DNA of 64,000 nt from Corythoichthys intestinalis (lineage: Eukaryota > Chordata > Actinopteri > Syngnathiformes > Syngnathidae). Shown piece by piece: positions 44,917-55,862 of this stretch. Below the pieces are notes generated by a model that saw nothing but the letters and a program-made list of their open reading frames with translations, searched no databases and had not been told where the DNA came from. The stretch is taken from NCBI RefSeq assembly GCF_030265065.1, contig NC_080398.1, forward strand, positions 806,001 to 870,000. Direction: 5' to 3'. Each line of letters opens with the position of its first letter. The stretch's first letter is position 1. The position numbers were made by a program, and so were the translations under genes.

Positions 44917-45979
44917 TTACATATATTTTTTAAATAAAATACACACACAAAAAAAAAGATTACGTTAAAAAAAGATTAATCTCGAAAAAGTTGCAAAATG
45001 TCCTAGGTGAAAAGAAAATGTCGGAAAGTGCCTTTCTGGAGCAAAATGGCAAATATGTCTAGACATATTTGAGAAAGTCGCGACAGAAGCGGATGTTTTC
45101 ATGCCTTAAAACGGCCTGTTGTCACATTTTGAGTCTTTAAATGGGCAAGTTTTTGACTGCATGTGTGATATTAAACATTTAGCACAAGTGGAAAATCTTT
45201 TATACACCTACAAAGTTAAGAAAATATACGCTGATACCATCAACAACGTAACTGGCGGCCATCTTGCGTCGGAGAACTTCTACGACGGGCACAATTTTGA
45301 ATGATTTTCTTCACTAAAATACTCTAGTTGAATTGTTGATTCATTTAAAAACCTATGAATTGGGCTAAATGCTGAACAAAAAGTTATGTCTTTGAAGTTA
45401 TTGGTTGATTTACAGTACAAAAATGGCCAACGAATTACGACACTTGTCGCCGGTGTCTCGGAGCGTCTCATGATATATCTAGTTTAACATATATTATATC
45501 TAGAGCTAACTAAGCAGGAAGCGTTATGGAAGCGTAAAATATCAAACACTGACGTTATTGCATTGTTGTGTCGTGATTCACTTTTAAAATCAAATAATCG
45601 CGTAGCGTTAAAACAATATGCCACTGATATTATACTTGTTGATAAAGCTCACTAATGTGACGATTCGTCAGCGTACCAAAGTGAGAACCGAGTTGAACAT
45701 CATTATATTGCAGTGTGACAACATTAATACGACATTGAAACCATGGGTTGGATTGTTTTCAATTTTTAGCTGTAATAATCTACAGAACAAAGAGAGAATA
45801 ATTAAATTTAAAGATAATAAAAAAAATAACAAATCTACTTCCTGTCTGAACCGGAGGTTGTCATTTGCGACTCCAGAACCGCGTCAAACTACGACGGCGT
45901 ACCTCGTTACCAAGTACTACTACCAAAACAAAGCATTTCTTTTCATTCCTGTTGATATAGTTTGAAATTCTGCGTCAAC
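44917..45979. other. Intergenic space between the divergent rpp25l and mycbp
   Basis: No gene or clear repeat. The 120 bp before the mycbp ATG contain CTTCCTG (ETS-like, about 45838) and several CG-containing words (GAACCGCGTC, CTACGACGGCG), consistent with a TATA-less mycbp promoter. Confidence 0.4.
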
Positions 45980-48004
45980 ATGTCGCATTATAAGGTAAGT
46001 ACAAGTTTTTGACTGAAATAGTCGACGAGGAGTTAAAATAGAACGTAACAGTGGACTAATACCTCAATTAAAAGGAAGTCGGACACCTGTTGGTAGAATG
46101 AAATGACATTTGACCGCAACAAACGAAATCCATAATTTAAAGTTAATTTATATAGTTTTGTAATTTGATGAAGCACTCTAAAATGTTTGTATGACTTTTT
46201 TTTTTAAACCATAATTTGTTTGTTTTTTGTTCAAAATTTCAATAGGCTCCAGACCACAAGAGAGAGCAATTTCGGAGGTACTTGGAGAAAGCTGGTGTTG
46301 TTGATAGTCTTACTAGTGGTAAGAGAAAATACACATTTCTGAGTTAACCTGCCTAGCAACATGTTTCAATATGTACACAATACCTATGAAAATGCATTTT
46401 TTTTAAAAAACATGTCTGCATTTCAGTTTTAGTGGCGCTGTATGAACAACCGGAGAAGCCTACCAACGCTCTGGAGTATCCTCAATGCTGAGTTTAGATT
46501 GGCACTAAACCATGGGCGTAGGTTTGGTCTCAACATTGGTAGGGATGATGTAACAGCATAACCCGTAGGTACACTTTTGGCTGGGGACAGGACATTAATA
46601 AGACCAAACAGAATGGGTTTAACGGGGGTCAGGGCAGGGGCGCTGCCAGGGATTTTGGGCCCACAAGAAAAGATATCACTTTGGGCCCCACCACCAGTGC
46701 CGGGACACACACATTTAGAGTATCAACTACGTAATTTCCTGCATTCTGGTGAATCTTTACACACTAATTTGTGCATTTTCTGCATTCATTTAAGATGAAA
46801 ATATATTATTATAAACATACAGGGTGTAGAGCAATAATGAATAGACTGATATTATCTATAAGAAATGTACTGAAGGCCATCTTTTACAATCTAAATGTAT
46901 TTTTATTAGAAATATTCTCAAAGCAAATACCATAATCGTTGCCTTAGAATAAATGTTTTGTTTGAACTTAACTATACTACAGTCAAGGGGGTAGGTTTGC
47001 ATAGGGACAGTTGGGACAAAACACTACCAACTTTTCAGGATGCTTGAATTGTCCCCACCAACTTTTAAGCAACCTTATTTGCATTATGTAATGACTTCAG
47101 TTATATAGGTTATTTATATTGTCTTCCTATATGTTTTAATTGTTGTATTTGACCCCACCATTATTAAGTGAATTATTTTTATTATGTATAGATTTTCATG
47201 TACATCTTTTCACTTACTGAATGTGCCGGTCCATTTTTTTCCATTAAGTTTAGCTCAACAAATACACGAGATGGCATTTAGTCACAATATACAAACTATC
47301 AAAATTACTATAACTTGTACTCACATTTATCTTTTAAGAATTACAAGTCTTTTTATCCGTGGATCCCTTTCACAGAATGTTAATGTTGATTTATTATAAT
47401 AAACAAATACAGTACTTATGTACAGTATGTTGAATGTATATATCTGTCTTGTCTTACCTTTCCATTCCAACAATAATTTACAGAAAAATAAGGCATATTT
47501 TAGAGATGGTTTGAATTGCGATTAATTATGATTAATTTATTTTTAAGCTGTAATTAACGCGATTAAAATTTTTAATCGTTTGACAGCCCTAGTATTAACC
47601 CTAATTGTTTAGCCTTTAACGGTCACCGTCCAGATTTGTCAAGCAGCACCTCGGCACCCCCGGCGGCCTAACTGCGGCGGACACGGCGGCTCTGCAGCAG
47701 GAAGTGGTGGACCTGAGGCAAAAGTGTGCCAGGCTGGAGGAGGAGAACCAGGAACTCAAAGCTAGGGTGAGTAGGGGTGGGAACCTCTGGCCTAACTCAC
47801 CATACAATAACGATTATCACACAACAATAATGATTGCTACATAAGGCTGAGTGTCCCAAATTTGCCCCCTTCCAAAATTTCCCCCAGCATTGTCTAGTTT
47901 ACTTCAATTTTAGTTGTATTCAGTACTTACCATGTTTTGTCTCCTTCCTTCAGCTGCAGTGCGACGAGCAACCTGACGAAAGCGCGGCGCCTGCGACAGA
48001 ATAG
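45980..48004 (+). CDS. mycbp: Mycbp (AMY-1), MYC-binding coiled-coil protein
   Basis: Five exons: 45980-45994, 46246-46318, 46427-46475, 47634-47766 and 47954-48004, giving 106 residues (human MYCBP has 103). The protein begins MSHYKAPDHKREQFRRYLEK, continues with VLVALYEQPEKPTNALEFVK and ends in a coiled coil (about 60-90) with LQQEVVDLRQKCARLEEENQ. All junctions keep the frame. The exon 3 donor GTATCC is weak, and intron 3 is loaded with MITEs. In the family the protein binds the MYC N-terminus and AKAPs and moves between cytoplasm and nucleus. Neighbouring gja9 and rhbdl2 match human 1p34, but mycbp and gja9 are on opposite strands here. Confidence 0.92.
46500..47595. mobile_element. MITE cluster in mycbp intron 3
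   Basis: Pieces of the GGGCGTAGGTTTG family (about 46512-46620 and 46982-47110) and the right half of a TAGGGCTGTC-family hAT MITE (about 47245-47590, ending CGTTTGACAGCCCTA) fill most of the intron. No coding exon is hidden here as far as I can see. Confidence 0.6.
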
Positions 48005-48540
48005 ACTCCAAACTCCAAAGGGGTTTGATTGCCTTACATTTTGATGTTTCATTTGGTTAGTGTGGCTTTAAAAATAAGTGCCTTTATCAAAACTCACACT
48101 ATTTATGGAGATGACACCTTAGAAAATATATTTTATTTCGAGGCACACATATCACTCCTTGAATTTATTATGATCATATTTACAAAAAAAATCAGTTGAT
48201 ATGATCAGGTGTACATTCAAGTTGGAATGTCATGTTCAATTCTTAATTTAAAAATTGTAATTGGGTTTCAGTTACAATCACAAAACACTGCAGAGGAAAT
48301 ATCAAAATGAAAGTCATTTGCCTATATAGTAAATACTGCACATTGTTTGACTTAAATACACAAAAGAGGAGGTAACATTTTGTCACATTCTATGAGTTTA
48401 ACTGATAAAAACCATGTTTTGCACATGCTAATTAGTGGTTGACTTTCTTTATGTAAAAATAAAATCACTTCTACAAAAACTACAGCACAGTGGGATGAAT
48501 TTATATTTAGCTTTGCATGCAAGAGTAAGTAAAAATTAGA
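48005..48540 (+). other. mycbp: mycbp 3' flank / probable 3' UTR
   Basis: AT-rich and non-coding, likely 3' UTR and intergenic DNA. No unambiguous polyadenylation site can be chosen. Confidence 0.4.
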
Positions 48541-48845
48541 TGTGACCGAAAATTCGGTGGCGAAAATTCGCATTTTTGGTTAAAAGGCTGAAAGTTTACC
48601 ACTGAATTTAGTGAAGAACCGTAGTCCTTTTTTGATGACGTAAACAAAACACGGCGAGAAGCAACACTATTGGGTCAAAGCCAACACGTGTGTGCGGTTT
48701 GGAAGTATTTTGAGGTATCAAATACATAAATTATCAAACCCGCACGTTCTGAAGTTGCTTTCCAGAATGTCCCGCGTCACATTGAGGATCGTGGGTTTGA
48801 GCCCGTGTGGTGAGTAGTTTGGAGTTTAATCAAGCGAGCAGTATA
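48541..48845. mobile_element. hAT-like left-end fragment
   Basis: TGACCGAAAATTCGGTGGCG followed by AAAACACGGCGAGAAG and a frame-broken segment resembles the start of a BED-finger hAT element. The rest is missing. Confidence 0.35.
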
Positions 48846-49195
48846 CAGTAGTATGAAAAAGTATCTGAACTTTTTGGAATTTCTCACATTTCTGCATAAA
48901 ATCATGAAATGTGATCAGATCTTTGTCAAAATCACAGATTAAAAAACAGTGTCTGCTTTAAACCCGTGGGTGTTATTTTATTTTGACTAAATTCTTCTGA
49001 TTTTGTCCAAAGTATGGCTTTTCCTTTGAAGTGTGATAACTACGTCATTTATGAATAATTTTTTCACTTTCAACCACTCAAAAATGTTCATTGGCATCAG
49101 ACCTATCTATACATATGTAGTTTTTATTTTTTTAATGCCCCCTATGGACATTAATAGCAGTATTATTCTGTTAGCAAAACTAACTATGCTGTGTA
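48846..49195 (+). mobile_element. Tc1/mariner left-end fragment
   Basis: CAGTAGTATGAAAAAGTATC after TA, then TTTCTCACATTTCTGCATAA, the terminal region of a Tc1 family. The transposase part is not in continuity. Confidence 0.6.
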
Positions 49196-49199
49196 TATA

Positions 49200-49248
49200 C
49201 AGTGGGGAGAACAAGTATTTGATACACAGTCAATGGGAAAACCCACTG
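49200..49248. mobile_element. Shortened palindromic Tc1-type MITE
   Basis: Starts CAGTGGGGAGAACAAGTATT and ends AACCCACTG, flanked by TA on both sides. A deleted relative of the MITE at 11265-11344. Confidence 0.7.
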
Positions 49249-49259
49249 TATATGTATAC

Positions 49260-49990
49260 TGTTTTCTGAGTGAATCTCGTATTCATGCGGGCTCCGGTAG
49301 GTCTCCTGCAATATTTGCGGCAACTGTGGTTTAATACAATGGAAGATTAATCTGAAAAATCCCCCTTTTGCCACAAAACAGTCAAGTTTGGTGGTGGCAA
49401 AATCATGGTCTGGGGTTACATCCAGTAGGGGGGTGTGTGAGAGATTTGCAGGGTGGAAGGCAACATAAATAGTCTGAAATATCAACAACTCTTAGCTGCC
49501 TCTTACATTCCTAACCATGAAAAGGGACAAATTCTTCAGCAGGATGGTGCTCCATCCCTTACTACAATCTCTACCTCAAAGTTCCACAAGGCAAAGATCA
49601 AGATTCTCCAGGACTGGCCAAACCAGTCACCAGACATGAACAGGATGAAAGAGGAAGCATGGAAGACGAAACCCAAAAATGTTGATGAACTCTGGGAGGC
49701 ATGCAAGACTGCTTTCTTTGATATTCCTTCATCAATAAATCGTATGAATCCTTGCTGAACTGCATGGATGCAGTCCTTCAAGCCCATGGAAGTCATACAA
49801 AATATTAAATTTGGATCTCAAAGCACAATGATTTAATTTGCTTATCTTATGTAACATTTTTGTATTTAAAGTACATTTTTTGTTCAATTTTCACACTACT
49901 TTCTGTAGGCGACAAAACTATAGTCCTACCAAAATTTGACCTTTATGTCTTCATTAAATGATATATTTGTTTCACTGAAAAAAATTTTTT
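49260..49990 (+). mobile_element. Tc1/mariner transposase remnant, family TcB copy 1
   Basis: VKFGGGKIMVWGYIQ (about 49385) then, after a stop, QQLLAASYIPNHEKGQILQQ, DGAPSLTTIS (second Asp block) and LQDWPNQSPDMNRMKEEAW (about 49606) show the core of a Tc1 transposase with DDE-type motifs. Frame damage separates the blocks. The tail matches that of copy 2. Confidence 0.75.
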
Positions 49991-50050
49991 TTTTTTTTTG
50001 AGATTTGCGTTATTTTTCCTTTTTCATTTTATTTAAAAACAGTATTTTAA

Positions 50051-50508
50051 GCTAATTATGACGCGTCACGTGGCGGAAGTGACGTAATACATGCCATGGC
50101 ATATTTCGGAGCAGCGAAACACATTAGCTTTTACAGCAAACATGTAAAAGAATCAGAAAAAAGACAACGAAACAAGGTAAGTCAACGTAATGTTTAAAGA
50201 ACTTGCAAATAATATCCCATATTCTTTCGTGGCTGTAGTGTTACTTTTGCGTCACTCAAAGTGTATGCCTATACGTTTAAACTAGGATGGCTGCTAGCAT
50301 TAGCATAAACTCACACATGCCTTCGGTTCATTCAATTAAATAATTTGTAACATAACTAAATAAGATGGTTCCCTACGAGTCGGTTTGTCTACTCTTGCAG
50401 CGGGGTTGCCGCATAAAGTCGTTTGTCGTCGCTTCCTAGGTTTTTTTTCAAAATCCTTTGCTGAACAGTCCTATGTTTATCAACTTCGCTGTCAAATGTG
50501 ACATTTGC
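50051..50508 (+). repeat. Inverted duplicate of the rpp25l promoter and exon 1 (arm 2)
   Basis: Matches 44477-44916 in inverted orientation. It keeps the CRE-like TGACGCGTCA and GCGGAAGTGACG pair (50060-50083), the exon-1 block and a perfect donor AAG-GTAAGT at 50175, but no rpp25l coding region follows on the plus strand. TcB copies lie on both sides. It is a promoter and first-exon duplicate, able in principle to start orphan transcripts. Confidence 0.88.
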
Positions 50509-50605
50509 CTCACGACTAGACTTCATCCAAATCATTATCGGTGCCATCGTTACGTCAATTTACATTCTGCGTGTTAAGTGGAAAAAAGGGAAATGAAGTG
50601 CTCTA

Positions 50606-51389
50606 CAGTCCTTGACCAAAGTCTTGTCGCTTATCCATTTTGTAGAAACATTGCTAATAACCTGACTTTTAATTATTCAATTGGTTTCAGAAATGGCTCA
50701 TATGAAAGCTAAGACCCTCCCATATGACGTTGAATGTACAAGGCAACATAGTCTGAAATATCAACAAATCTTAGCTGCCTCTTACATTCCTAACCATAAA
50801 AAGGGACAAATTCTGCAGCAGGATGGTGTTCCATCCCATACTACAATCTCTACCTCAAAGTTCCTCAAGGCAAAGAAGATCAAGATCCTCCAGGACTGGC
50901 CAGCCCAGTCACCAGCAGTGAACAGGATGAAAGAGGAAGCATGAAAGACGAAACCCAAGAATGTTGATGAACTCTGGGAGGCATGCAAGACTGCTTTCTT
51001 TGACGTCCCTGATGACTTCATCAATAAAGTGTATGAATCCTTGCCAAAGCCCATGGAAGTCATACAAAATATTAAATTTGCATCTCACAGCACCACTTCT
51101 TAATTCGTTTGTTATGTAACATTTTTGTATTTGAAGTATATTTTTTGTTCAATTTTCACACTACTTTCTGTAGGCGACAAAACTTTTGTCTTGCCAAAAT
51201 TTGACCTTTATGTCTTCACTAAATGATAAATCTTTTTTCTGCGAAATATATTTTTTTACATTCAACATCATTTGGGAAGGTCTTAGCTTTCATATGAGCC
51301 ATTTCTGAAACCAATTGAATAACTAAGTCAGGTTATTAGCAAATTGTTTCTACAAAATGGATATGCGACAAGACTTTTGTTAGGGATTG
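50606..51389 (+). mobile_element. Tc1/mariner element TcB copy 2, deleted, with ~130 bp inverted repeats
   Basis: Bounded by TA at 50604-50605 and 51390-51391. Left end CAGTCCTTGACCAAAGTCTT, right end its diverged complement; the inverted repeats extend to about 50740 and from about 51257. The interior encodes QQILAASYIPNHKKGQILQQ, DGVPSHTTIS and LQDWPAQSPAVNRMKEEA, then a TGA; the N-terminal half of the transposase is deleted. Confidence 0.85.
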
Positions 51390-51512
51390 TATACCCTCGT
51401 GTCCTGTACGGTGCTAGATCTACTTTGTGAGCTCGCAGTAACGATTTCGTGAATGGGCACAAGTTTTTTTTTCATTCATGTCATGTTTGGGGCTCTGTAC
51501 CTCTCAACGCAT

Positions 51513-52295
51513 TTACACGAAGGACACTTTTTTACTTGTGTCATCGTCTTCATCATCATCTGCGTAGGCTTGGATTACTCTCCTCTTTACAACCTTGTAG
51601 GCTAGGTTCATGAGCTCCAGGACATTGAGAATCAGGGACAGAGCGGCCATGAACTGCATGAAGACCATGAAGAAACTCTTCTCCGTAGGTCTGGACACGT
51701 AGCAGTCGACGGCTTCGGGGCAGGGATAGCACCGACATTTGAACAGCGGGTACAAGCGGATTCCGTACAGGAAATACTGGGCCGCCATGAAGCCGACTTC
51801 CACAGCGGAACGTGTGAAGACGTGAGCCACGTAGGTGTGCAGCAGCGCCCCCCTGAGAGGCGCTTTGTCTTGCCTCCCGCGTTCGAGACGCTTCAGCTCC
51901 CGTTCGATTCGTTGCTTGGTTTCCTCTGCTTCCGCCTGCTCTAGGTATCTCCTGAGCGACACCTTTCGGAGACGTCGAGCTTTTTCCAAAACTCTAAGCC
52001 TGTAGAAGGCATGACCGGCGTAGACCAGCGAGGGGGACGCCACGGAGACCACCTGGAGCACCCAAAAGCGTACGGGCGAGACTGGAAAAGCAAGGTCGTA
52101 ACAGGCGTTGCGACAACCCGGCTGCTGCGTGTTGCACGCGAAGTGGTCCTGCTCGTCCGTCCACACGTTTTCGGCCGCCACGCCCAAAACCAGCATGCGG
52201 AACACCAGCAAAAGCGTCAGCCACATTTTTCCCACCATTGTGGAGTGCGCGTGCACGTCCTCCAGGATTCCACCCAAAACGTTCCAGTCGTCCAT
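51513..52295 (-). CDS. gja9: Connexin at the gja9 position, short-tailed gap-junction protein
   Basis: A 260-residue single-exon coding region. The start at 52295 gives MDDWNVLGGILEDVHAHSTM, the canonical connexin N-terminus; an upstream in-frame ATG would add 19 untypical residues. Four membrane segments lie at about 20-42, 75-95, 160-180 and 200-225. The first loop has C-x6-C-x3-C (Cys 54, 61, 65, with QQPG between). The second loop reads KCRCYPCPEAVDC, which has the usual C-x4-C-x5-C plus one extra Cys. The segment ERGRQDKAPLRGALLHTYV and the run before it match GJA9/GJA10. The tail is only about 35 residues and ends KKVSFV, while human GJA9 has 515 residues. Hexamers form gap-junction hemichannels in the plasma membrane. 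The acceptor AACACGCAG before the ATG suggests a 5' UTR intron. Confidence 0.85.
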   Translation of the reverse strand: MDDWNVLGGILEDVHAHSTMVGKMWLTLLLVFRMLVLGVAAENVWTDEQDHFACNTQQPGCRNACYDLAFPVSPVRFWVLQVVSVASPSLVYAGHAFYRLRVLEKARRLRKVSLRRYLEQAEAEETKQRIERELKRLERGRQDKAPLRGALLHTYVAHVFTRSAVEVGFMAAQYFLYGIRLYPLFKCRCYPCPEAVDCYVSRPTEKSFFMVFMQFMAALSLILNVLELMNLAYKVVKRRVIQAYADDDEDDDTSKKVSFV

Positions 52296-52420
52296 TTTGC
52301 CATTGTGACTGCGTGTTAAAATAACGTTACGGGGGGGAAAAAAATCAGTCAAGTCCGCGACCGTTGACTACAATGAACTAGACATCTATGGCTATAAATG
52401 CCAAATCATTAAATGAATAC

Positions 52421-54872
52421 AGGTAGTCCCCAGGTTACGAACGAGTTCCGTTCCCACGCTGGCGACATAAACTGAATTTCCGTATGTGTCCAAATGAACC
52501 CTTTAAGTACCTCAAAATAACTATCCCAGACGTCCAAAAGTATTTTGTTTAATGATGGAAGATAAACTGCCCTCTGCTGGCAGGGTTGGGTCTGGCTGGA
52601 CTTCCACCTCATGAATGAAGAGACTCGTCTGACATTAATAAAGGACTGCTGCGCTCTGGTTTGGCTCACATAAAGCTGTAAGTTGTTTCAGCTAATACAG
52701 TATATGTTTGTGTATGCATTTGTAATTAAGTTTACAGCTACAGTTTGTGGAGTTGCTGTGAGCGATTTGTTATCAGAGTTGTAAATACGTTAGAATTCAT
52801 AGCATTTAAGCTAGTGGACTTTGACGTTTGAACAACTGTTTTGTGTCATGTTTTATTGTTTGTATGCATATTGTTTTGAACATAAGTATACGTTACAAAT
52901 TGTCAAAAGTGAAGAAAGTAAAAAGCACAACTGCCTTGTTTAATGTCTGTAAAGCGGAACAACTTTACGTTCAGTGAGCACAACTAGAGATGTCCCGACC
53001 CGATATTTGGATCGGATCGGACGCCGATATGGGAGAAAAAAATGCATCAGTATCGGATCGGAACACGGGAAAAATTCCGATCCAGTTTTTTTAAAAGTCC
53101 GGTCCGGGTTTTCCAGCGCACTGATTTACATAATCCATTCCAGTTTTTGCTTCGGTTTCCCTAAAATCCGGTCGGCATTTTACAGCACACCTTCAGCACT
53201 ACATTTACATTACCGTCTCCCCATTTACCGAGAGACTTTATCGGTAAAAATGTCAGCTGTGTGGGATCATTTCACCTTAAAGGACAACAAAGACGAAGAG
53301 GCAGAGAGCAACATATGCCACAATAAAGTCAAGCGTAGTGGTAAAGCTGTAAGAAGTTTTAATGCAACCAACCTAATCAAGCATTTAGCGAAATACCACC
53401 ACAAACAATATGAGTAAGTTAAGAAAACCGAAGACAAAAAAAAAAGGTCCTACGCAACTAACACTGGCAGAAACTTTTGCTATGCGGGAAAAACTGGCAC
53501 TCGACAGTCCCAAAGCCCAGGGAATAACAAGAGTCATTGCCGAGGAATTCATTCTGGATGACGAGCCATTATCTCACGTGAGTAAAGACGCACCATCCAA
53601 CACGAGATTCGGCTGAAGATTCGAGAACGATTCACAAACATCCAAATTCCGATTATTGAAATATGTCAAGTTAAGCGGAACTAATACACAGCGCGGTCTT
53701 CGGGACGCAATGAGAAACTGACCGCATTGCGTCCCGAAAGTAAACATAACTTGTCTTAGACCCGGGTAATGCCAATGCTCAACTCACGCCGCTGGATAAA
53801 AAACACAAGAATACCTGACTTCTGCTGACAGCCGCAACAAACTACGTCAACGTCGTTTTACTGGAGATAATAGATATCATATGTATATAGAACCAGATGC
53901 TACACGACAGACTCGACTGCGTTAGCAACATTTGAAGTATTGAAAACAAGATGCGTTAGTAAACAGCCGCCATCTTAAAGCAGACTTCCCTAGTAGGCTG
54001 TTGTGAACCTTCCAAGCGAACCTAATTAACTTTTCATCTAAAATACTCCTAAATCGGCAAAATCTTGACTTGAATCTATCTTCAAAACAGTTTAAAACTT
54101 TCACATGTCGAAAGTAGACAGAAGGGAAATTATGGACTAACGGTAGCAATTTTAACAACTTTAACAGTTGATTCGCAAAATTAAATGAATGTAGTTTAAA
54201 GCTGCTGATACAGAATGGGGACTTGAGTATTTTATTTATTGTTTTAAAATGTTAACCTGATACTGAAATAGTCGTTTATTTAAACCTGAGAGGCTTTTTT
54301 ATACAATTTTTGTAACTAATGCTTGAAACATTAAAAGCATCTAATAGCTTGGGGGATTTGTGGGATTTTCCACTGAGGTTGTTGGTGTGTTTTGCTTTTT
54401 TAAGACAGTTTACAATATTATTTGCACGATTTACTGACTGACTATGCCATTTCTGTTATTTATAATGTTTTGTTTGTCACTGAATAAACAGGTCAGTTTC
54501 TTGTTACCGACCGTTGTGTGTGGCTAGTTGTTATCAAGGGTACTAAAACCTTTTTCAACATGAGTCTGACAACTAAGTAAGGAGACTAAATAACTTTTAA
54601 CTTTAACACATGCTCAAATAGGTCGGTATCGGCCAGTATCGGTATCGGATCGGAAGTGCAAAACAATATCGGTATCGGATCGGAAGTGCAAAAACCTGGA
54701 TCGGGACATCCCTAAGCACAACACGTCATATTAATAAAGTAAAAAATAAGACTGGTACAATAAGGTACCGTTTTGCGGACTGGAGACAAAATGGCGGACG
54801 AGACTCCGGTGTCGTAAAGTGGAAATTACGTAAGGAGTACGGCGCAACCTGGGTACTACCTGTATTACGAAT
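52421..54872 (+). mobile_element. MITE (AGGTAGTCCCCAGG family), copy Q1, host of a hAT element
   Basis: Left end CAGGTAGTCCCCAGGTTACG and right end CAACCTGGGTACTACCTG are complementary. It is interrupted at 52985-54712 by a BED-type hAT element. Joining the flanks gives an arrangement mirrored by Q2 at 55055-55857. Confidence 0.7.
52985..54712 (+). mobile_element. hAT transposon derivative with BED finger, 8-bp duplication intact
   Basis: Ends TAGAGATGTCCCGACCCGAT and GATCGGGACATCCCTA, flanked by exact AGCACAAC copies. The left third encodes MSAVWDHFTLKDNKDEEAES, ICHNKVKRSGK and LIKHLAKYHHKQYE (a BED zinc finger, 53249-53417), then after a stop and a shift TLAETFAMREKL. The catalytic RNase H-like region and dimerisation domain are absent; the right part is AT-rich. 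Probably a non-autonomous derivative. Confidence 0.85.
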
Positions 54873-55054
54873 GAGCTACGTGTAATTAACCATTCAAAAG
54901 TTATTAGCTTAATACTGTCCAACTCCAAAAATCCCATACTCTTCTATGCGGTCGTGGACTTAACATATTCAATATTTTTCAATCATTTATTGTTCATTTA
55001 AATTTCGCACCATGAATGCAAATGATCTGCTCACACAACAAATCCCAAGAACAC

Positions 55055-55857
55055 ATAGTCCCCGGGTTATGACGTACTCGACTTCCACAATTTCGACTTC
55101 ACAACGCTGGAGTCTCTTCTGCCATTTTGTATCCAGTCAGTTTATTTTCTTTCGCATAAACGGTACCTTAATTGTAGCTCACAGTATCTTATTTTTTACT
55201 TTTTTAATATGACGTGTTCTGTCCTCACTAAACGTGGTTGTTCAACTTTACAGACATCAAACAAGGCAATTGTGCTTTTTGAAGCTTTTTACTTTTGACA
55301 ATTTTAAGCCGTAACACATGCACTATTATGTTCAAAATGACACACATTTTAACAATAAAACACTTGACACAAAACAATTGGTGTTCAAATGTCCATCTAG
55401 TCTGATCAATACGTAAATTTAGTACATTAGCCTAATTTGCCTAACAAAAGTCAGCTAGCTGAAATGCTACGGATGCTAACGTATTTACAATTCTCATAGC
55501 AAATCGCTCACACGTAACTCACAAACTGTAGGTGTAAACTTAAATACAAATGCATTCACAAACATATTAGCTGAAACAACTTACAGCCAAATGTGGGCCA
55601 AAGCAGAGCGCAGCTATCCTTTATCCATGTGAGACGTCTGAGTCACTTCTCAGTCATACAAGGTGACGATCCAGGCAGACCCAACTCTGCCACCACAGGG
55701 CATCATTAAACAATACAATACTTTTGTAGTTTTTGGATTGTTATTTTGAGATTAAGGGGTACTTAAAGGGTTAATTCCGATTTGCGCAGAAACTTGGTTG
55801 ATGTCGCCAGCGCTGGAACGGAACTCGTTCGTAATCCGGGCACTGCACTACCTGTAC
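55055..55857 (-). mobile_element. MITE (AGGTAGTCCCCAGG family), copy Q2, inverted
   Basis: Runs from TAGTCCCCGGGTTATGACGT on the left to CGTTCGTAATCCGGGCACTG on the right. Internal blocks match Q1 in the opposite orientation (for example AAAAAGCACAATTGCC, TTGCATTCACAAACAT-type sequence). No transposase. Confidence 0.65.
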
Positions 55858-55862
55858 TCTAT

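Noticed and set aside
45618-45965. 115-codon frame just upstream of mycbp
   Set aside because: AT-rich, with no domain, ends before the mycbp ATG and is out of keeping with the mycbp start seen in other vertebrates; probably promoter sequence.
52296-52352. Upstream in-frame ATG extending the connexin by 19 residues
   Set aside because: Connexins start within a few residues of the conserved (D/N)W(N/S) motif; the extension would disrupt the N-terminal helix and crosses a likely splice acceptor.
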